64,000 nt of DNA from Planctomycetota bacterium (GTDB lineage: Bacteria > Planctomycetota > Planctomycetia > Pirellulales > Pirellulaceae). The notes under the pieces are model-generated. The model was given only the letters and a program-made list of their open reading frames with translations. It did not search any database and was not told the origin of the DNA. The DNA is taken from the NCBI GenBank assembly GCA_027619595.1, contig JAQCHP010000005.1, positions 1 to 64,000 of the forward strand, read 5' to 3'. The position numbers and the translations under genes are program-made. This document shows, piece after piece, positions 26,657 to 34,091 of the stretch; within the stretch, counting starts at the first letter, position 1; the number at the start of each line of letters is the position of its first letter.

Positions 26657-28559
26657 AGTTTCGTTGTGAACTCCACGGGTGGCCGGTTTTGGGGATGATC
26701 TTCACGTCGATCAGTTCCCGGCTGTCATCCTCGAAGCGGCAGATCATTTTGTCGATCAACTGGCGGACGACTTCCCCCTTGCGGCGGTTCTCGTTGCCTT
26801 GAACAGTTTCCAAGGCCGACTCATAAGCAGCGGCCAGTCGTTTCGATTCTTCCAGAACTTCGTGATACTGTTCGACCAGTGGTTCCAACTGGCCTTTCAG
26901 CTTTTTGATTTCGACTTCGGCCATGCCCATTTCGGCGTCGGCCCGTTCTCTTGCCATCTCGGTTTTGAGTGACTTGTATCGCTCAAACAGGCGGTCGAAG
27001 TCGGCTTGCTTTTCGGCCAGCTTCTCTTGCAGCATCTTGGCGTTGCTGGCGTAGGCTTCGTTGTAGATTTCTTCTAGCGTGATTTCGCCATACACGTCCA
27101 TCGTGTCTTGGTCGATGATGACTTCGCTATCGTCGATGTAGTGGATTCCTTGGGCCAGATTGGCCGTGATGAAGTCGGTCATCTTCATGTAGACGTAGTG
27201 CAGTTCGCACTCCTTCATCCAGCTTTCGGTGAACAGAGCATCGACCAGCGATGAGTTTTGATCGGCGGCCACCAACACGTTCAGCCGATGGCCGACTTCT
27301 TCCAAGTAGCATTCCAAGATTGGCTCAATCTCAGCATTCGGAACCCGAAAGCACTGGCAGCCGGTCTCGTTCTTCTTGCCGTTCACCTTGTAAGTTTTGC
27401 AGATATACCCTTCACAGGCTTTGTCGCCTGACAGTTTTTCGCCGCACCTGTGGCAGTAGAGCAGACCAGACAACCAGTGAGCCTCGCCCCGGTTCGTCTT
27501 CCGGTGAATCTCCCGGTCGTTCATTTTGGTCTGGACCTTCTCCCAGATTTCGACCGGCACGATTGCGTCGAAGACAGGTTCATCGGGCTGCACCCAATCA
27601 TCCGGCTCCCGCTGGCGACCGTTGATGCTGTCGCCATTCTTCTTGCGGGGAGCGGTGCGGTATTCGCCCTCGACGAACTCGCTGAACCGGCTGTTCGAGC
27701 GTTTGTTGTAGGCCGGCAGTCCGATGTAGACCGGATTGAGCAGCATCTTGCTAACAAACCCGCTCGACCATGCCCCGGCCCGGACGGGATCGACCTTCAT
27801 TGCTTTCAATCGTTCGGCGATCTTGTTGAAGCTGATCGTTTCGGTCGCATACCACTCGAAGATTTTCCGCACGGCTTCCAAGCGTTCGGTGCGGATCGAC
27901 GGAGCCAGATAGAACTTGTCGGTTGGGTCTTTCGCCGGGAAGTTTCCTTTGCCGTCGAAGCGTTCCTGTTTCCCATCGGGCCAGATCTTCAAGCGGTGGC
28001 TCCATCCTTCGATGACGACTCGCCACTTGTTCTTCTTGCCGCTCATGCAGACGACATCCAGACCGTAGGGAACCGGGCCGCCCGTCCATTCGCCGGCCTT
28101 GGCCTGCACGATCTTCTTGGACAAATCCCGGTCGGCCTTCACCTTCTGTTCTCGTCGGGACGCCAGTGAATTGACCGTGGTGGTCAGCACGGTGGCGTCG
28201 TCTTCGTCGGAGAGACAACGGTTCTCGATGATCGACCACAACCGGCAGCCGCCCTTGCGGAGCGTCGAAAGGAACTCGCCCCATTCATGCGGGCCGCTGG
28301 TTCCAAAGCGGTCCTGCGACTCGACCACGATCCAGTCGAGCATTTCGTTCCGCACCATGTCGAGCAGCAGTTGGAACTGCTCCCGCTTGTCGGCCTTGTC
28401 TCTGGACCCCACGTCCTCAAACAGGGGTGCAATATTCAAGTCGTGCTGTGTCTCGAACCGGCTGAATGATTTCTTCTGCCGGTCGTTGTCCTGTTTGTCG
28501 GTCGAGACTCGGATCAATCCGGCGATCCGTCCCGCTGGGAAGTTGTCGTTATGGGTCAT
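26616..28559 (-). CDS. Large serine recombinase (integrase) of the element
   Basis: 647 residues. The resolvase domain (~12-150) has the nucleophile in GLIRVSTDKQ (Ser19) and the active-site region IVVESQDRFGTS. A 'Recombinase' domain (~160-330) has GGPVPYGLDVV and SSGFVSKMLLNPVYIGLPAY. A zinc ribbon (~375-415) has YCHRCGEKLSG plus a later Cys pair (YICKTY, GCQCFRV). A coiled coil (~525-605, MLQEKLAEKQADFDRLFERY) follows, as in phage-type large serine integrases. The gene crosses the attachment core: residues up to Gly642 are element-encoded and the last five (PIFGF) come from host sequence. In the predicted circle the frame instead continues 65 codons through a basic tail to 31557. Confidence 0.93.
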   Translation of the reverse strand: MTHNDNFPAGRIAGLIRVSTDKQDNDRQKKSFSRFETQHDLNIAPLFEDVGSRDKADKREQFQLLLDMVRNEMLDWIVVESQDRFGTSGPHEWGEFLSTLRKGGCRLWSIIENRCLSDEDDATVLTTTVNSLASRREQKVKADRDLSKKIVQAKAGEWTGGPVPYGLDVVCMSGKKNKWRVVIEGWSHRLKIWPDGKQERFDGKGNFPAKDPTDKFYLAPSIRTERLEAVRKIFEWYATETISFNKIAERLKAMKVDPVRAGAWSSGFVSKMLLNPVYIGLPAYNKRSNSRFSEFVEGEYRTAPRKKNGDSINGRQREPDDWVQPDEPVFDAIVPVEIWEKVQTKMNDREIHRKTNRGEAHWLSGLLYCHRCGEKLSGDKACEGYICKTYKVNGKKNETGCQCFRVPNAEIEPILECYLEEVGHRLNVLVAADQNSSLVDALFTESWMKECELHYVYMKMTDFITANLAQGIHYIDDSEVIIDQDTMDVYGEITLEEIYNEAYASNAKMLQEKLAEKQADFDRLFERYKSLKTEMARERADAEMGMAEVEIKKLKGQLEPLVEQYHEVLEESKRLAAAYESALETVQGNENRRKGEVVRQLIDKMICRFEDDSRELIDVKIIPKTGHPWSSQRNYGTENSWGPIFGF

Positions 28560-28591
28560 CGGTCTGGTTTCATCGTCTATACAAAAGAGAA

Positions 28592-28623
28592 GCCCCCGTA
28601 GCCGACAGGGAGGCTATGGGGGC
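28592..28623 (-). terminator. Putative intrinsic terminator between resolvase and integrase genes
   Basis: On the minus strand a 12-bp stem (GCCCCCATAGCC with GGCTACGGGGGC, one G-T style mismatch) with a short loop is followed by TTCTCTTTT. It lies 37 bases after the resolvase stop and 32 bases before the integrase start. It would limit read-through from the resolvase promoter into the integrase, implying that the integrase has its own regulated expression or relies on partial read-through. Confidence 0.6.
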
Positions 28624-28660
28624 GGAACTCGCAGGAGGCAAACACTTCGGAATTTCCGAA

Positions 28661-29272
28661 TTAGTTTTTTTGCAACGCCGGCTCGGTCTTCAACACGTCG
28701 TAGATGGTGGGCCTCGATAGCCCCGTCGCCCTTGCGATGGCGGCCACCTTTTCCCCTTCGGCCTTCATCCGGTGAATCAGCCGAATCTGTTCGTCATTGA
28801 CCTTGATCCGTCGTCCCTTCTCCGATCCGCCCCAAGTCTTCCCCTTGGCACGGGCCGCCGCCTGACCGGCCAAAATCCGCTCCGCACGGACTTCGGTTTC
28901 GTAGGCGGCCACGCTCGCCAGCACATTCGCCATGAGCCGGCCAGCCGCCGTGGACAGGTCCAGCCCATCACGCAAGCTGACCAGTCGCACGTTCAATTCC
29001 GTCAGTTCGTCGAACAGGGCGGTCAGCCCTTTGGCGGTTCGTCCCAGCCGATCCAGCCGCCACACGGCCACTTGCTGAACCTCGCCGGATCGAACATGCC
29101 GCAGCAACCGGGTGAAGGCGGGCCGCTCCATCGTCTTGCCGGTGAAGCGGTCCCGATACCAGCGAACCTCTCCTTCCTGCTGGGCCGCCCATCGCCGTAA
29201 TTCCGGCTCTTGGCTGGCGACATCCTGCGACTTGCTGGACACCCGCAGATAGATGGCGATGGTCTGGCTCAT
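28661..29272 (-). CDS. Small serine recombinase / resolvase (Tn3-Pin type)
   Basis: 203 residues. The N-terminal resolvase domain has IAIYLRVSSKSQ with the nucleophile Ser, then QVAVWRLDRLGRTAKGL (conserved Arg cluster) and STAAGRLMANVLASVAAYE, leading into the long E helix (RAERILAGQAAARAKG). The C-terminal helix-turn-helix is MKAEGEKVAAIARATGLSRP followed by TIYDVL. Length and order are those of Tn3 resolvases and Pin-type invertases. In a circular or multimeric element it could resolve dimers, or control a DNA inversion, but no inverted crossover sites were noticed. It is on the same strand as the integrase and precedes it by 101 bases. It is divergent from the PEP-CTERM gene. Confidence 0.93.
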   Translation of the reverse strand: MSQTIAIYLRVSSKSQDVASQEPELRRWAAQQEGEVRWYRDRFTGKTMERPAFTRLLRHVRSGEVQQVAVWRLDRLGRTAKGLTALFDELTELNVRLVSLRDGLDLSTAAGRLMANVLASVAAYETEVRAERILAGQAAARAKGKTWGGSEKGRRIKVNDEQIRLIHRMKAEGEKVAAIARATGLSRPTIYDVLKTEPALQKN

Positions 29273-29621
29273 GCTCGGCCTCGGTGCTGATCCCCCCTGA
29301 TTCTCTGAACGATGAGGATAGGTTAGCGAAAGTGGCCGTTTGTGTCAATAGTGGATTACACAAGACGCTTGACGGACATAATGCTCGCAGCGAAGCCGGA
29401 AACGAGCGTAATTTGGCGTTTTTGGCATACTGTATCGAGACTTTACACTTTTCGGACCTGCTGGAGCGGTTTGGCGAGGCGGGAAAATTTCTCGGATTTA
29501 CCGATTCTGCCTATTGTCCCCCCCCCCCCTGCGTGGTATCATAGCCGTTCGTTAATTAACGCCATCGCTGCCGGATTCGCAGCGGGCTAGATTCCAAGAC
29601 CTACAACACGGGAGAAGCAAA
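29273..29621. other. Divergent intergenic region with a 12-C tract, inside the element
   Basis: No gene supported. It must hold promoters for the resolvase (minus) and the PEP-CTERM gene (plus). A run of 12 C at 29518-29529 lies about 90 bases before the PEP-CTERM start, followed by a palindromic GTTAATTAAC at 29550-29559. A homopolymer of this length is slippage-prone. ACGGGAGAAGC at 29609-29619 is the ribosome site of the PEP-CTERM gene. I saw no sigma-54 type promoter that some PEP-CTERM genes use. Confidence 0.6.
29518..29529. repeat. Poly-C tract (12 C)
   Basis: Twelve consecutive C on the plus strand, in the promoter-proximal region of the PEP-CTERM cargo gene. It may alter promoter spacing by slippage, but that is inference; the count itself can be inflated by sequencing. 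Confidence 0.8.
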
Positions 29622-30245
29622 ATGATGCGGGCAAGTCAACTGGCGGTGGCGTGCGTGGCGGTGCTGTTCGCTACGGCGGGGCAAGTCCAGGCGGACATCA
29701 TCACGATTGATTTTGACGGATTCACACCCACCGGCAGTTTCGGTGGCGGTGTAGAAGATGGAATAGTAGTAGGCGGGATTAGCGGTCCTGTCGCAGTCAG
29801 CGGGATCTTCCTAGGCCCATTAAGCGGAATAAATTCATTGCACCACGGAAGTGGGTCTTTAGCGGTCTTTTCCTTGTCGGGCTTTACTGGAGAAACATTC
29901 ACACTGTCCAGTTTCTATGCTGGATCTACATATGGTGGTGGCGAACCGTTGACTTTAAGTGGATTTCTTGGTGGCTCACTGGTTGGCACCGACGTGTTCA
30001 GCCCAAACCCTCCCGGCAGCTACTTATCATTCACACCAACAAATCTCTCGGGCGTAACGATGGATACCTTGGTATTCGATATGGGTGCAGCAGGACCCGG
30101 ACCCACCAATATTGATGATATTGTGTTGAATGTAAATGTTCCCGAACCTTCCTCCCTCGCTTTGTTCGGCATCGGTGCATGCGTCGCAGGGCTTGGAGCC
30201 GCCCGTCGTCGCCGACGTGAAAAACAACAAGAGACCGTAGCCTGA
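29622..30245 (+). CDS. PEP-CTERM sorting domain-containing exported protein
   Basis: 207 residues. N-terminal signal peptide (LAVACVAVLFATAGQVQA), a Gly/Ser/Thr-rich beta-type middle part (ITIDFDGFTPTGSFGGG; FTLSSFYAGSTYGGGEPLTL), and a C-terminal PEP-CTERM tail: VPEPSSLALFGIGACVAGLG followed by an Arg cluster (AARRRRREKQ). PEP-CTERM proteins are thought to be processed by an exosortase and linked to extracellular polymer. The middle part resembles low-complexity planctomycete surface proteins with no catalytic motif. It is the only plus-strand gene in the element and appears to be cargo. ATG 29622 is preceded by GGGAGAAG; a second ATG follows immediately. Confidence 0.9.
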   Translation: MMRASQLAVACVAVLFATAGQVQADIITIDFDGFTPTGSFGGGVEDGIVVGGISGPVAVSGIFLGPLSGINSLHHGSGSLAVFSLSGFTGETFTLSSFYAGSTYGGGEPLTLSGFLGGSLVGTDVFSPNPPGSYLSFTPTNLSGVTMDTLVFDMGAAGPGPTNIDDIVLNVNVPEPSSLALFGIGACVAGLGAARRRRREKQQETVA

Positions 30246-30282
30246 TCGGGTGAACACAACAGTCAATGAAATCGGGCGACCA

Positions 30283-30501
30283 TCATGTTCGTCCGTTTTT
30301 CGTTGCTGCGATTGAGAACGTCGGCAGCACCGGACGCACCTGCGGCTTGGCCGGCCTCACGGCCTGCGTGAGCGGCTTGCATTGGGGTGGTTTTTTCGGC
30401 TTGGGCTGGGGCAACTTCGACAGACCTTTCACGGCCTTGTCGTCGTTGAGCCACAACCCTTCCCGAATTGCCAGCCATTCTTGAAACGTCATCATTGTCA
30501 T
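30283..30501 (-). CDS. Small basic protein of the element, function unknown
   Basis: 72 residues that I do not recognise by function. It opens MTMMTFQEWLAIREGLWL and then NDDKAVKGLSKL, an amphipathic N-terminal helix pattern I associate with short planctomycete hypothetical proteins, followed by a Pro/Lys/Gln-rich basic tail (PQPKPKKPPQCKPL). It follows the HUH protein gene by eight bases on the same strand, so it is probably co-translated with it. AGGA lies close to the first ATGs (30501 or 30495). A DNA-binding or accessory replication role is possible, but only from context. A longer frame on the same strand (30263-30526) lacks such features. Confidence 0.6.
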   Translation of the reverse strand: MTMMTFQEWLAIREGLWLNDDKAVKGLSKLPQPKPKKPPQCKPLTQAVRPAKPQVRPVLPTFSIAATKNGRT

Positions 30502-30509
30502 TCCTGTAT

Positions 30510-31553
30510 TTACGCCCGTCGGTCACAAAATCGGACTAAGCCAGCCCTCTCGAAACACGCCCACACCATGCCTGCAACCGCATCTAAATGGTTGCTAGTG
30601 CTAGCGTTCGTGGGGGAACGGTTTCGGGGCGGTCCACGGGGAAAAATCGGCTCACATACCCGGCTAATAACGGGCAGGACCGACGCCGTCACGCTCTGGC
30701 GGTGGTGACGTGCGAGCGGCCACGATGGCGTCGGCTCCCGTTGTTCGTCTGCTGGCGGCTCGTCCGTCTGTTGGTCTTCATCCTGCCGGCCTTCCGCATC
30801 GGCCGCCAACTGTTCCTCGCTCGGCTGCCACCTTCGCCGCTGGGGCGGCTCAGGCGGCCTCCACTCCTCGATGTAGCTTTCGCCAAACCACGCCCGCCGA
30901 CACTCCTTCCATAACTCCCCTTTGGACTTCACGAAATAACCGCCGAACTGCCCCGACAGGTTCAGCCCCAGCCCCTTCTTGAACAGCAGAACCTCCCGCT
31001 CCCCGTCCTGCACGTCGGCCATGTCCTTGACCGTGTAGCGAGTGATGGCGGCTACCGACCGGATGTTTTCACAGTGGGCCAGTTCCGCCGTGGTTCCGCT
31101 GGCCTTCTGCACGATCTTCCCCAACACGTCTGCCGGATCGTCCATGCTGGTCCTTATGAGCAGATGCAGATGGATCAGGTTGTTTCGTTCGATCTCCCGC
31201 ACAAAGTAAACAGCCAGTTCCATCGCTCTTGTCTTGGCAAAGTAGCCTGCTTGCCGCCGTAGTTTTTCATGGAAGTCCCGAAACTCTGAAACCGTGCGGA
31301 CTTCGCTGAACTTGACCACTGCTTCATGGGTCGGCTGGGTATACCGATGGTTCATATTCAGGATTCCACACTCCCTCACCGACCAATTCTGCCGAGATTC
31401 GATAGATGCCGATGGGGTCCGGTTGATGTGGTTCCCCCAAGGAAGCTCCCATCGTTGCCGGGGCTGGGCTTGGTAATAACAGGGAACCCTTGGTTCTTCG
31501 TCCTCCCATTGATCGAATTGTTCGTTAGTAACCGCCTGACAGACCATCTCCAC
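30510..31553 (-). CDS. HUH-type replication / relaxase-like protein
   Basis: 347 residues. The central part contains NLIHLHLLIRTSMDD, whose H-L-H is the metal-binding HUH motif of rolling-circle replication initiators and related transposases. It is followed about 45 residues later by ITRYTVKDM, a likely catalytic Tyr with Lys four positions away (Y-x-x-K). Upstream are FSEVRTVSEFRDFHEKLRRQ and AMELAVYFVREIER, matching the strand-helix plan of Rep domains. The C-terminal third is polar and Pro/Arg/Glu-rich (WRPPEPPQRRRWQPSEEQ). It would nick one DNA strand to start rolling-circle replication of the circular form. Starts: GTG 31553 or ATG 31547. IS91-like transposase is the alternative, less likely at this length. 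Confidence 0.75.
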   Translation of the reverse strand: MEMVCQAVTNEQFDQWEDEEPRVPCYYQAQPRQRWELPWGNHINRTPSASIESRQNWSVRECGILNMNHRYTQPTHEAVVKFSEVRTVSEFRDFHEKLRRQAGYFAKTRAMELAVYFVREIERNNLIHLHLLIRTSMDDPADVLGKIVQKASGTTAELAHCENIRSVAAITRYTVKDMADVQDGEREVLLFKKGLGLNLSGQFGGYFVKSKGELWKECRRAWFGESYIEEWRPPEPPQRRRWQPSEEQLAADAEGRQDEDQQTDEPPADEQREPTPSWPLARHHRQSVTASVLPVISRVCEPIFPRGPPRNRSPTNASTSNHLDAVAGMVWACFERAGLVRFCDRRA

Positions 31554-31556
31554 CGC

Positions 31557-31753
31557 TCACACACGTCCTTTCCTCTTGCCACCGTGCTTACAAGAGTGTC
31601 GTGAGCCAGATTTTTTCGATGAGTCTGGGGAAAATTTCTTTTGAGAGGATGGTTTTCGTCGTGATGTGTGTTTCTTTGTAGGCCCGCTTCCACGCCTACG
31701 CCGGCCCTCAGGCTTGCTCCCGCTGGGAAGCGTCAGGCAGAGAAGTTCATAAA
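31557..31753 (-). other. Displaced 3' tail of the recombinase frame (basic, 65 codons)
   Basis: In the integrated state this is an orphan open frame between the disrupted host gene and rep. In the predicted circle it fuses in frame to the integrase: ...SWG followed by LYELLCLTLPSGSKPEGR, then a Lys/Arg-rich tail ending HGGKRKGRV at TGA 31557-31559. 20 of the 65 residues are Lys or Arg. The stop is three bases before the GTG of the HUH protein. I list it as part of the excised-form integrase gene, not as a separate gene. Confidence 0.65.
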
Positions 31754-31775
31754 GAACCTTCGCCGTGGAGCAGGC
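31735..31775 (-). other. Attachment site, right junction (host gene / element)
   Basis: The proposed TC crossover is at 31754-31755 (GA on the plus strand). Host DUF4864 sequence lies at 31756 upward; the element begins below. The element side carries TTCTCTG (minus strand) nine bases from the core, mirroring CGGAGAA at the other end. Confidence 0.75.
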
Positions 31776-32166
31776 TGACCAATACACGGGCTGAGTCATC
31801 ACGCAACACCGGCGTCCCCACAACGACTGTACCGGATCGGCACAGGACATTGTAGGGAGGACGGCGGACCATCTCCGCAAACCGCCCGATCGGCCCTGTT
31901 TGTACCAAATTGGCCGGCGACGCGAAACAGATACACTGGATCAGGCCAAAACGATCGCCCTGCGCCAAACTATCGATCTGGAGCTTCACCACCTGCTCGG
32001 GGGTTAAGTCGGGATGTGGATAGACCAAGGACGCCGTCGTATCAACGGTCGTGAGTCCTAGCGGGTGCAGGGGAAACCACCACTGAAATGTCCATGTGAC
32101 TACATAGAAAAGGCCAACCACCAACAGCGTTGGACGCCAGAAGTGGAAGTTTGCCCGTCCATCCAT
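31755..32166 (-). pseudogene. N-terminal half of the DUF4864-like gene, disrupted by the element
   Basis: From ATG 32166: a membrane anchor (PTLLVVGLFYVVTWTFQWWF), then LTPEQVVKLQIDSLAQGD, CFASPANLVQTGPIGRFAEM and VRRPPYNVLCRSG, which is the N-terminal and central part of DUF4864. The frame runs to GEGS at the junction, then into element DNA and stops at 31747, giving a 139-residue truncated product. The missing end is at 26512-26634. The intact protein would be about 177 residues, membrane anchored with the domain outside. The domain's function is not known to me. Confidence 0.85.
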
Positions 32167-32346
32167 TTGCCATCCCTCTTCCCGTGAAATCTCCTCGTCG
32201 CGAACCGATCAATCTAGCCTACTTCGATGTAATGCAGACGTCCAGTAAACTCGCGATGGGGCCAGACGGGTTCCCACATTTCACTTGGTGCTATCGGCCT
32301 CCTGCCCTATCCACGTCGTGATCAACGGCCAACAACGAATTCCCAC

Positions 32347-34068
32347 TTAAGCCGTTTCGATCCGCGCCACATCCTGCAGTCCCAGGTCGATGATGCCTTG
32401 CTCTCGAATTTTGAACTTTTGCACTTTTCCCGTTACGGTTGTCGGAAAGCTGTCGACGAATTTCCAGTAAAGCGGCACTTTGAAATGGGCCAGACCCTGT
32501 CGGCAAAACTCCTTGAGTTCGTGGAAGGTCGTGGACTGACCTTCGCGGAGCTTAACCCATGACAAGACTTCTTCGCCGAACTTCCGGTCGGGAACGCCCA
32601 CCACTTGGACCTCTTGAACAGCCGGATGTTCATATAATCGCTCTTCGATCTCTCGCGGATAAATATTCTCGCCGCCTCGAATAATCACATCACGCAATCG
32701 CCCAGTAATTCGGTAATATCCATTCGATTCCCGCATCGCCAAATCACCCGTATGAAGCCATCCCTCTGCGTCGACAACTTCGGCTGTCTTTTCGGGCATA
32801 TTAAAATAACCGATCATTCGATTGTGGCCGCGACAACACAGTTCACCCGATTGCAAGTCGCCTAAATCTTGCCGCGTCTCGGGACACACGACTTTGACCT
32901 CCACGCCAGGCAACGGTCGACCCACCGTTCCAACCCGTAATTCCAACGGATCATCAGCCCTTGTCTGCGTGATCAACGGGGCAGCCTCTGTCTGACCGTA
33001 GCCGATCGTAATCTCCGACGCGCCCATTTCGCCCGTAACTCGCCGCATCAGTTCAATCGGACATGGGCTCCCAGCCATAATCCCTGTTCGCAAAGTCGAA
33101 AGATCGCGGCGCGGGTAATCGGCATGCTCCAACATGCCAATAAACATCGTTGGTACACCGTAAATCGCCGTACACCGCTGGTCCTCGATCGCTTGCAAGA
33201 CGGCCGACGACTGAAAAGTTTCCGACGGAAAGACCATCGTCGCACCATGTGCTACGGCGCACAACGTACCAAGCACGCAGCCAAAGCAATGGTAGAGCGG
33301 TACTGGAATACAGATCCGGTCGTGACTCGTAAAGCGTTGAAAAACGCCAGCATAATAAGCGTTTAACAGGATATTGCGATGGGATAGCATGGCCCCCTTT
33401 GGCGAGCCCGTTGTCCCCGACGTATATTGAATATTGATCGGATCCTCGCAACGCAACTGCGATTCAATATCCGCAAGTAATTGGGCGTTAACCGTACGTG
33501 ACCGCTCCAAGAACTGTTGCCACGGCAAGATGCCTGACGCCGGCAGGCCACGCATCGCAATAGCCCAAACAAGGTCTGGAAAATCGGTGCTTGCAAGTTG
33601 TCCCGGTTCGGCGGATTGGAGTTCTGGACAGGCCTCACCGAGCGTTGCGAAATAATCGTTTGCCTTGTACTTGTCGATCAACGCCAACCCGCGAAGCTTC
33701 GATTGGCGCACTGCATACGCGACTTCATTGGTCCGATACGCTGGATTAATCGTGACCAAGACGACGCCAATTCTGGCCGTCGCGAATTGAAGCAACACCC
33801 ATTCGGGAACATTCGTGCCCCACACTCCAAAGCGATCGCCGGGGCGAAATCCAAGTGCGAGTAGGCTTAGCGCAACACGATCGACGGCAGCGTCGAATTC
33901 ACGCCAAGTGGCGCGTTCGTGCGACTGCTCGAATACATAGGCCTCTCCATCGGGAAAGCGTTCGGCCGTTGCTCCAAGCACTTCTCCAATGGTCAAATCA
34001 TGCAACCAAGGAGTTCCCATCGCTGCCGCGTCCAAGTCGTTGCCGTCATCTTTTCTGGTAGGATCCAT
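32347..34068 (-). CDS. AMP-binding acyl-CoA synthetase
   Basis: About 573 residues. Adenylation signatures: the P-loop-like YTSGTTGSPKGAMLSHRN (residues ~215-232), the GYGQTEAAPL motif, WLHTGDLAMRESNGYYRITG, RLRDVIIRGGENIYPREIEE, and the catalytic Lys in TVTGKVQKFKI near the C-terminus. The N-terminal part has TIGEVLGATAERFPDGEAYV, typical of fatty-acyl-CoA synthases of the FadD3/FCS-like group. It activates a carboxylic acid with ATP and CoA. ATG 34068 has GAGGAG six bases upstream; GTG 34074 is an unlikely alternative. It lies 23 bases after the AtuA-like gene and probably forms an operon with it and the carboxylase gene. Confidence 0.93.
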   Translation of the reverse strand: MDPTRKDDGNDLDAAAMGTPWLHDLTIGEVLGATAERFPDGEAYVFEQSHERATWREFDAAVDRVALSLLALGFRPGDRFGVWGTNVPEWVLLQFATARIGVVLVTINPAYRTNEVAYAVRQSKLRGLALIDKYKANDYFATLGEACPELQSAEPGQLASTDFPDLVWAIAMRGLPASGILPWQQFLERSRTVNAQLLADIESQLRCEDPINIQYTSGTTGSPKGAMLSHRNILLNAYYAGVFQRFTSHDRICIPVPLYHCFGCVLGTLCAVAHGATMVFPSETFQSSAVLQAIEDQRCTAIYGVPTMFIGMLEHADYPRRDLSTLRTGIMAGSPCPIELMRRVTGEMGASEITIGYGQTEAAPLITQTRADDPLELRVGTVGRPLPGVEVKVVCPETRQDLGDLQSGELCCRGHNRMIGYFNMPEKTAEVVDAEGWLHTGDLAMRESNGYYRITGRLRDVIIRGGENIYPREIEERLYEHPAVQEVQVVGVPDRKFGEEVLSWVKLREGQSTTFHELKEFCRQGLAHFKVPLYWKFVDSFPTTVTGKVQKFKIREQGIIDLGLQDVARIETA

Positions 34069-34091
34069 GACCACTCCTCAGAAAACGTCCG

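Larger units (their letters stand above)
26633..31755 (-). mobile_element. ~5.12 kb serine-recombinase integrative element inserted in a DUF4864 gene
   Basis: Boundaries are inferred from the split host gene and a shared core. On the minus strand the right junction reads AAGGT-TC-TTTATGAAC and the left junction CTGGGG-TC-CTATATTT. Removing 5,121 bases at the TC restores the host frame exactly. The joined ends (predicted circle) give GAGAA-N9-TC-N9-TTCTC, a dyad centred on the core, as expected for a large serine recombinase attachment site. Contents: large serine recombinase, small resolvase, PEP-CTERM gene, 72-residue protein and HUH Rep-like protein. No conjugation, capsid or drug-resistance gene is present, so it is not a known ICE or prophage type. 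Element class: a small, possibly self-replicating, integrative element. Confidence 0.85.

Noticed and set aside
28560-29621. Invertible segment controlled by the small serine recombinase
   Set aside because: The enzyme type can be an invertase, but I found no inverted crossover repeats flanking a promoter in this region.
30263-30526. 87-codon minus-strand frame overlapping the 72-residue protein
   Set aside because: Overlaps in another phase and has no ribosome site; the 72-residue frame has a better protein pattern and spacing.
31557-31880. 107-codon minus-strand frame overlapping the disrupted DUF4864 gene
   Set aside because: As an independent gene it would overlap the host gene in another phase. 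Only its lower 65 codons make sense, as the integrase tail in the circular form, so it is recorded that way.
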